NCBI GenBank assembly: GCA_965198715.1
Contig: CBDAPV010000001.1
Coordinates: forward strand, 2,170,001 to 2,234,000
Length of the DNA stretch: 64,000 bases
Direction of reading: 5' to 3'
DNA from: RH-AL1 sp965198715
GTDB taxonomy: Bacteria; Pseudomonadota; Alphaproteobacteria; Rhizobiales; Beijerinckiaceae
The notes below the pieces were generated by a model, which made no database searches, had not been told where the DNA came from, and saw only the letters and a list, made by a program, of their open reading frames with translations. Positions 52,693-61,292 of this stretch are shown one piece after another. How positions within the stretch are numbered: the stretch's first letter is position 1; every line of letters begins with the position of its first letter. The position numbers and the translations under genes are program-made.

Positions 52693-55341
52693 TCAAGGCA
52701 GGCTCGGTGTGGCATTCGGCAGCGGCGCGGCCGACGTCTCGCGCCTCTCACGGGTCGGCCGCAGCACGGCGAAGAACGCCGGAATCGCGACGAGGTAGGC
52801 GGCGGCGCCGACATAGAGCACGGAAGCCAGCCCGAAGGCGGTGGCGACGAGCGGCACCAGCGCCGCGCCGATCACCGAGAAGCAGCCGTTGATGCCCCAG
52901 GCCCAGAGGAACATCGTGTCCTTCCTCAGATGCGCCAGCGTCGCCATGCCGGTGGGCATCGGGAAGCCCATCAGGAAGGCCGGCGGGAACACCAAGAAGA
53001 AGGAGAGCAGCAGCCGCAGTCCGTAGGGGTAGCGGCCGATGGCGTCGAGCGGGATATGTAGGAAGAGGCCGTAGGCGACCAGCAGCGCGGCGATGGCGGC
53101 GAAGACGAAGGGCATCGCGGCGCGGGCGTGCGGCAGCAGCCGCTCCGAGGCGAAGGCGCCGAGCCCGGAGAACACCAGCATGCCGGTGATCATGATCGAG
53201 GCGGAGATGGTGGCGTTGGCGAGCGCCAGCACGAACTCGGCAATGAGCCCGACCTCGACCATGATGTAGCCCAGCCCGAGGCAGGCGAAGTAGACGATGG
53301 TGAGCGCCTTGCCCGGCGTGCGCGAGAACACCGTGCGCCAGCCGAAGACCACGGGGATCGCGATCAGCGTCGAGGCGGTGGCCGTCGCGATGGCGAGCGT
53401 CGCCCACAGCAGCAGGTAGCCCCACTCGTCCTGCACCGCCTCGAGCCGGTCGGCGACGCGGCCGAGGTCGCCCGGCTTGATGTAGGCGGCGAAATACGGC
53501 CGGTCGTTGGTCAGCGGCCGAACGTCGAAGACGTAGCGCCGGGAGAGGTCCTCCCAGCCGCCGGCGACCAGCGATTGCCAGGCCAGCCGCCCCAGCGCCG
53601 TCGCCGGCAGCACGCTCGGCGCGGCACCGGGTGCATCGTCCGGCGGCGTGTCGGCGTCCGCCTCGGACGTCTGCGCACCGGCGCCGGGCAGCGCCGGCTG
53701 CGCGCCGAACAGCTGGGCGTTGTAGTCGGCGAAGAGCTTGTCCGTGTTCGTCGCGTCGACGGCGATGCCGGGATAGTAGATCTCGTCGAAGGACATCTTG
53801 CGGGTGTGGTCGCGCAGTGCGGCGATCTCGGCGTCGCTGAAGCCGCCCTGCCGATAGAGCACCGTCGCCGAAGACAGGTAGCTCGAGACCACGAAGAAGG
53901 ATCGCGCCAGCGTTGCCGGGTCGTGCCGGCGCGCTGCCGCCTCCATCGTGGCGTAGAGCTTGAGCACGCTTTTGGGCGGCTCCTCCTTGTTCCACATCGT
54001 GACCGAGAGCACGCCGCCGGGCGCCAGGGCCCGCATGTAGCTCTCCATCGCTTCGCGCGTGTAGGCGAACTTCTCCACGATGGGGAAGCCGCCGGGCGAG
54101 GACAGGCCGGCGGAATCGGCGAGGCTCAGGTCGATGACGTCGTAGCGCTTGTCGGTGTTGGCGAGGAACAGCCGGCCCTCGTAGTCGACGACGTCGAGGT
54201 TGGGTCGGGCGAGGATGTCGCCGGTGAAGCGCTTCAGGGCCGGGTCGGTGCGGAAGGCGGTGAGGATGGCGGGATTGCCCTCGGCCACGGTGACGTGCCG
54301 CGAATTGTGCAGGGCGACGCTGGTCGAGAGGCCGCCGCCGAACTGCACGACGAAGGTCGACGGGTCCTTCTTGATGACGAAGGGGTAGATCATCGGCAGG
54401 TAGCGGAAATAGTCGGTCTCGGCCGCCGGCAGGTCGCGGACGACGGCGATCGGGCCTTCGCCATCGACGTACAGGCCGAGATAGGCGTTCTTGGGCATCT
54501 CCTTCAGGTTGAAGGCGGCGTTGTCCGAAAGGCCGGGCGCGAAATGCAGGTAGGAGGAGGAATACACCTCCAGGAAGCCAAACGGCGTGTCGCGCGCGTA
54601 GACGCGCTGCGTATCCGGGAACTTCCGCGCGTAGGCCACGCCCTTGTAGTCGGAGGTCGCGAGCTTGGTCAGGCCGAACGCCGGCGGTACGGCGAAATGC
54701 GCGACCACGGTGAGGCTTGCCACCGCGGCGAAGGCGATGCCGGCGCGCGGGCTCGCCATGCCGGCGAACCAGAGCAGGCTGCCGATGCCCCAAAGGACGA
54801 GGGGCGCAACGATGAGGTCCTGCGGCCAGAACACGTACATGGCCGCCAGGAAGACGAGGCCGCACAGGCCCGAGCCGGCGAGGTCGGCGAAATAGACGCG
54901 GTTAAAGCCTTCGGCCGCGCGCAGGAACACCGTGCCGAGGAATGTGGCGCCGGCGAGGAAGGGCAGCAGGTACAGCATGAAGTTGGCGAAGAGCCGCCAC
55001 TTCTGGGTGGGGTCGGAGACGAGGAAGATCGCGTTGAACGGCAGCTGCTGCGCGGCGAGGTTGGCAAAGACCGCCAGAGGCCCGAAGGCCAGCAGCGCGG
55101 CGGCGGCAACCCCGCGCCAGTGCCGTTCGAACCAGGGCCGCGCCACGCACATGACCGCCGACGCCAGCCCGAAGCCGAGCATGGCGAGCGAGACGACGAG
55201 CGAGCCGAAATGCGCCCAGGAGCCGATCTGGAAGATGCGCATGATCGCGATCTGCAGCGCGATGATCGCCCCGGCGACGAGGCCGATCGCGAGGTAGACG
55301 AGCGCCGATGCGCGGGGCGAGGTGGCCAGGCCACCCGTCAC
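52693..55341 (-). CDS. Polytopic membrane protein with spermidine-synthase-like domain
   Basis: An 882-residue protein. Residues 1-240 hold six or seven helices (ALVYLAIGLVAGAIIALQIAIMRIF and following). The middle 330 residues form a soluble Rossmann-like domain: FVVQFGGGLSTSVALHNSRHVTVAEGNPAI, then LDVVDYEGRLFLANTDKRYDVIDLSLADS. This layout resembles spermidine synthase/SAM-type methyltransferases. The C-terminal 250 residues have six further helices. It resembles the SpeE-like membrane fusions with unknown substrate. Its GTG overlaps the stop of the upstream exported methyltransferase homologue (GTGA), so the two are coupled. Whether it makes polyamines is unclear. Confidence 0.78.
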   Translation of the reverse strand: MTGGLATSPRASALVYLAIGLVAGAIIALQIAIMRIFQIGSWAHFGSLVVSLAMLGFGLASAVMCVARPWFERHWRGVAAAALLAFGPLAVFANLAAQQLPFNAIFLVSDPTQKWRLFANFMLYLLPFLAGATFLGTVFLRAAEGFNRVYFADLAGSGLCGLVFLAAMYVFWPQDLIVAPLVLWGIGSLLWFAGMASPRAGIAFAAVASLTVVAHFAVPPAFGLTKLATSDYKGVAYARKFPDTQRVYARDTPFGFLEVYSSSYLHFAPGLSDNAAFNLKEMPKNAYLGLYVDGEGPIAVVRDLPAAETDYFRYLPMIYPFVIKKDPSTFVVQFGGGLSTSVALHNSRHVTVAEGNPAILTAFRTDPALKRFTGDILARPNLDVVDYEGRLFLANTDKRYDVIDLSLADSAGLSSPGGFPIVEKFAYTREAMESYMRALAPGGVLSVTMWNKEEPPKSVLKLYATMEAAARRHDPATLARSFFVVSSYLSSATVLYRQGGFSDAEIAALRDHTRKMSFDEIYYPGIAVDATNTDKLFADYNAQLFGAQPALPGAGAQTSEADADTPPDDAPGAAPSVLPATALGRLAWQSLVAGGWEDLSRRYVFDVRPLTNDRPYFAAYIKPGDLGRVADRLEAVQDEWGYLLLWATLAIATATASTLIAIPVVFGWRTVFSRTPGKALTIVYFACLGLGYIMVEVGLIAEFVLALANATISASIMITGMLVFSGLGAFASERLLPHARAAMPFVFAAIAALLVAYGLFLHIPLDAIGRYPYGLRLLLSFFLVFPPAFLMGFPMPTGMATLAHLRKDTMFLWAWGINGCFSVIGAALVPLVATAFGLASVLYVGAAAYLVAIPAFFAVLRPTRERRETSAAPLPNATPSLP

Positions 55342-56210
55342 TTGTTGTGGGTGCCTTCGATCTTGCCGTCGTCGGCGAGCTTGGTGAAGGGCACGAAGGG
55401 CACGATGCGGCCGTTGTAGATGTCGCTGCGCGCCACCGAGACCTGGCCGTCCTTGTCCTGCGACTTGACGATCTTCAGCACGCGCTGGGCACCGGGCGGC
55501 CCGACGGGAATGACCATCACGCCGCCGACCTTGAGCTGCAGCAGGAGCGGTGGCGGAACATGGTCGATGCCGCAGGTCACGATGATCTCGTCGAAAGGCG
55601 CGGCCTCCTCCCAGCCGAAGTAGCCGTCGGCGTTCTTGGCCTGGATGCCTTTGTACTCGCTGTAACCCTTCTTGATGAGGTCCTGGCGGATGCCGGTGGT
55701 GCGCTCCTCGAGCGGCTTGATGATCTCGACCGTCCACACCTTGTCGGTGAGGTTGGCGAGATAGGCCGATTGGTAGCCCGAGCCGGTGCCGATCTCGAGC
55801 ACCTTGTCGCCACGCTTGACGTCGATGACCTGGGTCATGCGCCCGACGATATGGGGGCCGGAGATGGTGACGCCGTAACCGATATCGAGGAAGGCGTGAT
55901 CGTAGGCGCGACCCTCGTTCTGCTTGAGCACGAAGTCCTCGCGCGGGGTCATCAGGAAGGCGCGCTTGTCCTTCGGATCGGTGACGTCGCGGTTGCCGAC
56001 GAGATGGCGGAAGCGGTCGAAGCGCTCCCTGAGGAAGTCCGCATTCTCACCGCGCGTCTTCACGCCCCAGGCGACGAACTTCTGCTCGGAGTCCATCGGC
56101 GGCATCTCGTCCCAGGAATAGGGAACGCTCACGTCGGCAAAGGCGATGTTCGGCAAAGCCGCCGCGACGGTGCCGGCGCCCAGGGTCGCGATGAAGGAAC
56201 GCCGGTCCAT
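55338..56210 (-). CDS. Tat-exported protein-L-isoaspartate O-methyltransferase homologue
   Basis: A 290-residue PCMT-like protein with a clear Tat signal (MDRRSFIATLGAGTVAAALPNIAFA). The methyltransferase core is intact: motif I VLEIGTGSGYQSAYLA (137-152), ISGPHIVGRM and FDEIIVTCGIDHVPPPLL. SAM-dependent repair enzymes are normally cytosolic, so export is unusual. It may be folded with bound cofactor before Tat export, or may use the fold differently. It starts an operon with the spermidine-synthase-like membrane protein. It differs from the cytosolic pcm at 18911. Confidence 0.85.
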   Translation of the reverse strand: MDRRSFIATLGAGTVAAALPNIAFADVSVPYSWDEMPPMDSEQKFVAWGVKTRGENADFLRERFDRFRHLVGNRDVTDPKDKRAFLMTPREDFVLKQNEGRAYDHAFLDIGYGVTISGPHIVGRMTQVIDVKRGDKVLEIGTGSGYQSAYLANLTDKVWTVEIIKPLEERTTGIRQDLIKKGYSEYKGIQAKNADGYFGWEEAAPFDEIIVTCGIDHVPPPLLLQLKVGGVMVIPVGPPGAQRVLKIVKSQDKDGQVSVARSDIYNGRIVPFVPFTKLADDGKIEGTHNK

Positions 56211-56368
56211 GGAGCCTCTCGGAAGTTGTTCTTGTTCAGCTGTTCTTCGTCAGCCGTTTCTTGGCCGCGGATGTCGAACAGCAGGTCACGCATTAAGGCG
56301 GATGTGACCTGTCAGGCGAGCGGCATGCATCACATCCGCGTCTTGTCGCGGCTGCGCCGCTCGGTCCG

Positions 56369-57013
56369 CTAGAGCTGAACGACGTTCGATAGGTCGAAGG
56401 TCTGGCCCGAAGGATTGTCGCCGACGCGGATCGTCTTGTCGTTGGTGAAGGTGTAGGGCGGAACCGGCAGGTTGTAGGGCGCAGGAACGCCGCTGTAGAC
56501 GCGACCGGACAAGTCGTATTTCGATCCGTGACAGGGACAGAAATACCCGCCGGGCCAGCTCGCGTCGACGGAACCCTTGTCGGGCTGGAAGGTCGGAATG
56601 CAGCCCAGATGCGTGCAGACGCCGACGAGCACAAGGTACTCGGGCTTCACCGATCGATGCCAATTGGCGGCGTAATCCGGCTGCTGCACGACCTTCGAAT
56701 GGGGGTCGGCAAGCTTGGCGACGAGATCCTGTTCCTGCAGGACCTTGAGCGCCTCGGGAGGCCGGTTGACGATGAAGATTGGATGGCCGCGCCACTTGAC
56801 CAGAATCTGCTGCCCGGGCTGCACCTGGCTCACGTCGACGTCGATGGGCGCACCGGCGGCAATCGTCGCGGCATCCGGCTCCATCTGACTCACGAGAGGG
56901 ACGATCACGCTCGCCGCGCCGACTGCCGCGACCGCACCCGTGGCGATATAGAGCATGTCCCGGCGCGACGGTTGTTCCGAGGGTGCGGAGGACGAAGCGG
57001 ATGCGGTAGCCAT
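56369..57013 (-). CDS. petA: Rieske iron-sulfur subunit of a bc1-type complex
   Basis: A 214-residue membrane-anchored Rieske protein. A twin-arginine signal anchor (PSRRDMLYIATGAVAAVGAASVIVPLV) leads to the Rieske domain with CTHLGC (133-138) and CPCHGS (159-164). Cluster ligands are Cys133, His135, Cys159 and His162, and Cys138-Cys161 would be the disulfide. The SGV-APYNLPVPPY block after it is typical of petA. It would pass electrons from quinol to cytochrome c1. petB and petC are not downstream; an exported PCMT homologue is. Either they lie elsewhere or this is a second Rieske protein. Confidence 0.9.
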   Translation of the reverse strand: MATASASSSAPSEQPSRRDMLYIATGAVAAVGAASVIVPLVSQMEPDAATIAAGAPIDVDVSQVQPGQQILVKWRGHPIFIVNRPPEALKVLQEQDLVAKLADPHSKVVQQPDYAANWHRSVKPEYLVLVGVCTHLGCIPTFQPDKGSVDASWPGGYFCPCHGSKYDLSGRVYSGVPAPYNLPVPPYTFTNDKTIRVGDNPSGQTFDLSNVVQL

Positions 57014-57094
57014 GCGAGACCTTGAAGCGGAGCGTTACCCGCGATGCCTACTAGGCTTGCAACGGCTTGTCGACAATGCTCGCCAGGTCACCGA

Positions 57095-57280
57095 TCAAGC
57101 GTCGCTCAAGTTGGCCCAAAGTAGTGTCGCGAGACCAGTCAACCCGAACAATCCGCCGATCGGCAGGGGATTCGCCGGCAGCCAAGCCTGCCAGGAACCG
57201 ACATGCGAGACACCGAGCGCGAGGCTCAGACCGATGAGCCAGAGTACCGCGCCAATGCTATTCAACGCGGTCCACTTCAT
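57095..57280 (-). CDS. Small two-helix membrane protein
   Basis: A 61-residue protein (MKWTALNSIGAVLWLIGLSLALGVSHV...) with two hydrophobic helices split by WQAWLPANPLPIGG. Upstream of petA on the same strand, 81 bases away. No family recognised. The ribosome site is weak, and this is one of several possible starts in a longer open frame. It looks protein-like because of the sharp hydrophobic pattern. Confidence 0.5.
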   Translation of the reverse strand: MKWTALNSIGAVLWLIGLSLALGVSHVGSWQAWLPANPLPIGGLFGLTGLATLLWANLSDA

Positions 57281-57372
57281 GACCGAACCCGTAAGCTGGA
57301 ACTGACACAGTCGATTAACACGGATCTCGTGGTCGAGTTCATCATTTTGTCGAAGATGCGGCGGTTTTCGTA

Positions 57373-57663
57373 TCAGGTGGGGGCCGGCTTGACGCGCTTG
57401 CGATGCTGCCGCTCCGGCGTCGGAGTGATGACCTTGCCGCAAGCCGGCGACAATTGCTCCCGCTTGCTCTCCAAGCAGGCGAGGATCTGCGGCTCGTCCG
57501 GAATGAAACCGCTGCACAAGCGAAAGACATCGGGCGTGCACGCCTCCTGCTCCTCGGCCGTTCCGCGTTCGGGCAGCTTCGTCGCACCGGTGCACAGCAA
57601 GGCGACGGCGAGCACGCTGAGCAGGCGCATGCGACGGCGTCGTCGTCCCAAGGCAATCGTCAT
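57373..57663 (-). CDS. Exported cysteine-rich small protein
   Basis: A 96-residue protein. A basic N-terminus with signal peptide (RMRLLSVLAVALLCTGA) is followed by a short mature part with four cysteines: EACTPDVFRLCSGFIPDEPQILACLESKREQLSPACGKV, spaced like the Cys-x(6)-Cys...Cys...Cys modules common in Rhizobiales periplasmic proteins. Probably two disulfides. Start set at ATG 57663; the frame is open to 57717. Function unknown. Confidence 0.7.
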   Translation of the reverse strand: MTIALGRRRRRMRLLSVLAVALLCTGATKLPERGTAEEQEACTPDVFRLCSGFIPDEPQILACLESKREQLSPACGKVITPTPERQHRKRVKPAPT

Positions 57664-57778
57664 GAATGGTTCCAAAAGTATCGATTCATCACGTGATAGC
57701 ATCCTCCGGGCGCACACCTCACACCGACTTCACCGCGACAGCGTCGGGTAAGCGGCGGGCGTGCCTGCCGGGATACAG

Positions 57779-59566
57779 TCAGGTGGCGCGCAGCCAAGTC
57801 GGGTCGCCCGCGCCGATCCGGGCCGCGAGCTTCGCGTCGAGCGGCACGTAGCCGCCGTTCTGCAGGACGAACAGGGGATCGGCGACCTGCGTCGCATCAT
57901 AGCCGGCTCGCAGGAGATCGGCCTTCTTCGGCCTGAAGGTGCCGGTCGTCGCGAGATCCCGGCAGAAGCGCAAAAACACCGGGCGGGCGTAGCGCGGCAG
58001 GCTCGTGACGGACGCAAGGATCGCCGCCGGCGTGACCTTCGGTCCGGCTACCAGCGCGGCCATGCCGGCGCGCCCGTCGGCACCGTGCACGGCGACCCCG
58101 TAGACCGAGGCTTCGGCCACGCCGGGGCAAAGGCGTAGCGCTGCCTCGACCTCGGCGGCGGCGACGTTCTCGCCCTTCCAGCGGAAGGTGTCGCCGAGCC
58201 GGTCGACGAAGCGGTAGAAGCCTTGCCCGTCACGCGCCATCGCATCGCCGGTGCGAAACCACCGGTCGCCGAGCTCGAAGACGTCCCTCAGCACCTTGGC
58301 CTCGCTGTCGGCGGCGTCGGTGTAGCCCTCGAAGCGTCCCGACGGCCCAGTGGCGCCGGCCCCGAGGCGCCCGAGCGCCTCGCCGGGTTCATCGTTGGCA
58401 CAGCGCAGGCAGAAACCGTTTTCGCCGCGGAACGGGCGCGCGGTATCGGGATCGTGGCGGACCAGCGCGACGGGCGATCGATGCGCCATGAACGGCGGCA
58501 GCCGCCCGATCGCACCGGGCTTCCCTTCCAGGTTGAACAGCGAGAAGCTGCCCTCCGTGGCGGCGTAGAACTCGAGGATGCGCGGTACGGCGAAGCGCGC
58601 GACGAAGGCGGACCACACCTCCTCGCGCAGGCCGTTTCCGCAGCACAGGCGAAGCCGGTGCGCGTGCTCGGCCTCGCACGCCGGGGCGGCGACGAGGTAG
58701 CGGCACAGCTCACCGATATACTGGAAGATGGTGGCACCGCTCTCGACGACGTCGGGCCAGAAGCGGCCCGCGGAGAAGCCCTCGCGAACGATGACGGCGC
58801 CGCCGGAGGCGAGCATGGCGCCGACGGCGACCACCCCGCCGACGGAATGGTACATTGGCAGGCAATCGTAGAGCCGATCGTCCGGCCGCGCGTCGGTGAC
58901 GGCGGCGAACCACTCGCTCCACATGGCGACGCGATGATGGCTGACGCGGGCCGCCTTGGGCAGGCCTGTCGTGCCGGACGTGTAGATGAGCAGGGCGGGG
59001 TCGCTGAGGGTGACGATCGGGGCGGCGGCGAGCGGCGCATCGTCGATATCAGCGACGGCGTGGTCGAGGCGGGTGGCGGCCGGCGCATCTGCGCCCCAGC
59101 TCCACGCGCGGACGCCCTCGTCGAGCGTGACGCCCGCGAGGGAGGGCGGGCAGCTCGGTCCGGCGACGACGAGGCGCGGCGCGGCGACGCGAAGGCAGTG
59201 CGCCAGTCCCTCGCCCGATAGCTGCGTGTTGATCAGCGCCGTGACGATGCCGACGCGCGACAGCCCCAGCCAGATGCCGGCGTAGGCCGGCGCGTTCGTC
59301 ATCATCAAGGCGACGCGATCGCCCGGCGCCAGGCCTTCCGCCAAGGCCCAGCGCGCCGTGCGGCGGATGAGTGAGGCGAGTCCTGCGTAGGTGAGCGTCT
59401 CGCCTGCGCCGATCAGCGCCGGGCTGTCGGGCGCGACGGCGGCCCGCTCCTCGACGGCGACAGCGAGCGTCCGGTGCGAGTCGGGCGTGACGGCGGCGGT
59501 GCGTTGCAGCGCCCGCAGCCAATCGGCCGAGGCCGAGCGCAGACGCGGTGCGGACGCTCGCGTCAA
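57779..59566 (-). CDS. AMP-binding acyl-CoA/acyl-ACP synthetase
   Basis: A 595-residue member of the ANL superfamily, close to FadD6-type long-chain or bile-acid-type ligases. The P-loop-like motif YTSGTTGLPKAARVSHHR is at 195-212; YAATEGSFSLFN, GDRWFRTGDAMARD and DRLGDTFRWKGENVAAAEVEAAL are the A5, A7 and A8 motifs; the closing Lys lies in FRPKKADLLRAG. It activates a carboxylate as acyl-AMP and transfers it to CoA or to a carrier protein. It overlaps the carrier-protein gene by four bases, so the carrier is a plausible acceptor. Confidence 0.85.
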   Translation of the reverse strand: MTRASAPRLRSASADWLRALQRTAAVTPDSHRTLAVAVEERAAVAPDSPALIGAGETLTYAGLASLIRRTARWALAEGLAPGDRVALMMTNAPAYAGIWLGLSRVGIVTALINTQLSGEGLAHCLRVAAPRLVVAGPSCPPSLAGVTLDEGVRAWSWGADAPAATRLDHAVADIDDAPLAAAPIVTLSDPALLIYTSGTTGLPKAARVSHHRVAMWSEWFAAVTDARPDDRLYDCLPMYHSVGGVVAVGAMLASGGAVIVREGFSAGRFWPDVVESGATIFQYIGELCRYLVAAPACEAEHAHRLRLCCGNGLREEVWSAFVARFAVPRILEFYAATEGSFSLFNLEGKPGAIGRLPPFMAHRSPVALVRHDPDTARPFRGENGFCLRCANDEPGEALGRLGAGATGPSGRFEGYTDAADSEAKVLRDVFELGDRWFRTGDAMARDGQGFYRFVDRLGDTFRWKGENVAAAEVEAALRLCPGVAEASVYGVAVHGADGRAGMAALVAGPKVTPAAILASVTSLPRYARPVFLRFCRDLATTGTFRPKKADLLRAGYDATQVADPLFVLQNGGYVPLDAKLAARIGAGDPTWLRAT

Positions 59567-59817
59567 AGCCGGTCGAGGAGACGCGCCAGCGCTTCCATCG
59601 ACTGGAAGTTGGCCGGCGTCAGCTCGCGCTGCGGGATGGTGACGTCGAACTCCGCCTCGACCGCGAGCATCAGGTCGACCATCGCCATGGACGTCATGCC
59701 GCGATCGACGAGGAAGTCCGTCGGAGCAAAGAGGCCGGAGAGCTTGTGCTGGGCGGCCACCGCCGCAACGATCGCTTCGATCCTGTCGAGTGTCGTCGTC
59801 GAAAATGAAGTCGTCAC
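59563..59817 (-). CDS. Acyl carrier protein
   Basis: An 84-residue ACP/PCP-like protein. The phosphopantetheine serine is Ser43 in DRGMTSMAMVDLM. The flanking four-helix pattern, VVAAVAAQHKL to LTPANFQSMEALARLLDRL, is normal. The usual D-S-L is M-T-S-M, one of several known variants. It should carry a thioester-bound acyl or aminoacyl group. It is the first gene of a leftward operon with the AMP-binding ligase and faces the rightward amino acid:carrier-protein ligase operon. Confidence 0.88.
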   Translation of the reverse strand: MTTSFSTTTLDRIEAIVAAVAAQHKLSGLFAPTDFLVDRGMTSMAMVDLMLAVEAEFDVTIPQRELTPANFQSMEALARLLDRL

Positions 59818-60079
59818 ATCAGAACTCGCAAATCTGGCGTACGCGCAATATGAAACGCAGGGCGTTCCGGCCGGCGCTCACAACGTAGTAACTAGCGCGC
59901 CTGGTCTTCTTGGCAATTCGCCATTGGCGGGAGCGTAAAATTAAGGTGTTTTGTGCTTTCAGCTTAACAATTCGTTAACCGCGACGATCGGCTCCTCATG
60001 CTTCCGCCAAGAAATCGATTTAGATCCCGCGATCGTCGTCAACTAGGTTTTGCGATCCAATCATCATCGAAGGCCCTCC
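59818..60079. promoter_or_regulatory. Shared divergent promoter region of the carrier-protein cluster
   Basis: 262 bases, AT-richer than the surroundings. A small dyad TTAAC-AATTC-GTTAA lies at 59964-59978 and would suit a regulator of both operons, though the arms are only five bases. No cluster-specific regulator gene is visible. Confidence 0.4.
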
Positions 60080-61291
60080 GTGACGCTTCTTCGCAGCCTG
60101 CCTCTCACGCCCGCCGAGGTTCTGGCATCCTCGCTCGGCTCGCGCGCCGAAGCCGTGGCGGCCGTCGCCTCAGCCCATGCCGAGATGGTGGACCGCGACG
60201 CGACGTTCCCGGCCGCCGCGATCGCCGAGGCCAAGGCGCAGCGGCTCTTCTCGGCGATGATCCCGCGCGCGCTGGGCGGCGACGGGGCGTCGCTCTCGGA
60301 CCTTGCCGAGATCTGCTACATCCTCGGCCAGGCCTGCGCCTCCACCGCGATGATCGTGGCCATGCACACCGCGGCGCTGGCCTGCGTGATCCGGCACGGG
60401 CAGAACGAGCCCTGGCACCGCGATCTCCTGCGTCGCGTCGCCAGCGAGCAATTGCTGTTCGCCTCCTCGACGACCGAGGGCAACGCGGGTGGCAACGTGC
60501 GCGCCAGCGAGGCTGCCATCCTGCGAGAGGGCGAGCGCTTCCGCCTATCGCGCGCCGCCACCGTGATGTCCTACGGCGCGCAATGCGACGGCATCGTCTC
60601 GACCGCGCGGCGCTCGCCCGAGGCCGCCGTCTCCGACCAGGTCGCGGTCGTGCTGATGAAGGATGGCGGCTGTACGCTGACGCCGACGGGCGGCTGGGAC
60701 ACGCTCGGCATGCGCGGCACCGGCTCGTCCGGCTTCGCGCTGGAGGCCGATTGCGACGCGGCGGCGATTTTGCCGCTCGGCTATGACCGCATCCACCCGC
60801 TCACGATGGTGCCGGTCTCCCACATCGTGTGGGCGGCGACGTGGACGGGCATCGCCGCGGCGGCCGTGATCAAGGCGCAGCGCTTCGTGCGCACCGCCGC
60901 GCGGCGCGCCGGCGGCACCATGCCGCCCGGCGCCGGGCAGGCCACGCGCGCCGCCGCCACGCTGACCGCGCTCAGCCGCATGGTGGCAGGGCAGGCCGCG
61001 GCGCTCGAAGCCATGGGCGAGACGGAGACCGCGGCCATGGCGACCCAGGCCGGTCTGAACCTCTTCAAGGTCGAGGCGTCGGAGCACGCCGTGCTGGCCG
61101 TGCAGCAGGCGCTGCGCGCCTGCGGCCTCGCCGGCTACCGCAACGACGGCGAGTTCGGCATCGGCCGTCACCTGCGCGACGTGCTCTCGGCGCCGGTCAT
61201 GGTCCACAACGAGCGCATCCTCGCCAACATCGGCAGCGCGGCGCTGATGAGCGGCGTACCTTCGGCGCTGCGCGAGGGATGGGACGCCTGA
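60080..61291 (+). CDS. Acyl-CoA dehydrogenase family flavoprotein
   Basis: A 403-residue FAD enzyme, start GTG at 60080 with GAAGG upstream. The N-terminal helical part (LFSAMIPRALGGDGASLSDLAEICYILGQACASTAMIV), the beta domain (SSTTEGNAGGNVRASEAAI, TPTGGWDTLGMRGTGSSGF) and the helical C-terminus (LRACGLAGYRNDGEFGIGRHLRDVLSAPVMVHNERIL) fit the ACAD fold. There is no obvious Glu catalytic base at the usual place, closer to the hydroxylase-like or carrier-acting members. It sits one base before the aa:CP ligase, so the substrate is probably a carrier-bound amino acid or acyl group. Confidence 0.85.
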   Translation: MTLLRSLPLTPAEVLASSLGSRAEAVAAVASAHAEMVDRDATFPAAAIAEAKAQRLFSAMIPRALGGDGASLSDLAEICYILGQACASTAMIVAMHTAALACVIRHGQNEPWHRDLLRRVASEQLLFASSTTEGNAGGNVRASEAAILREGERFRLSRAATVMSYGAQCDGIVSTARRSPEAAVSDQVAVVLMKDGGCTLTPTGGWDTLGMRGTGSSGFALEADCDAAAILPLGYDRIHPLTMVPVSHIVWAATWTGIAAAAVIKAQRFVRTAARRAGGTMPPGAGQATRAAATLTALSRMVAGQAAALEAMGETETAAMATQAGLNLFKVEASEHAVLAVQQALRACGLAGYRNDGEFGIGRHLRDVLSAPVMVHNERILANIGSAALMSGVPSALREGWDA

Positions 61292-61292
61292 G

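Noticed and set aside
53128..55419. Plus-strand 763-residue frame
   Set aside because: Antisense of the spermidine-synthase-like gene.
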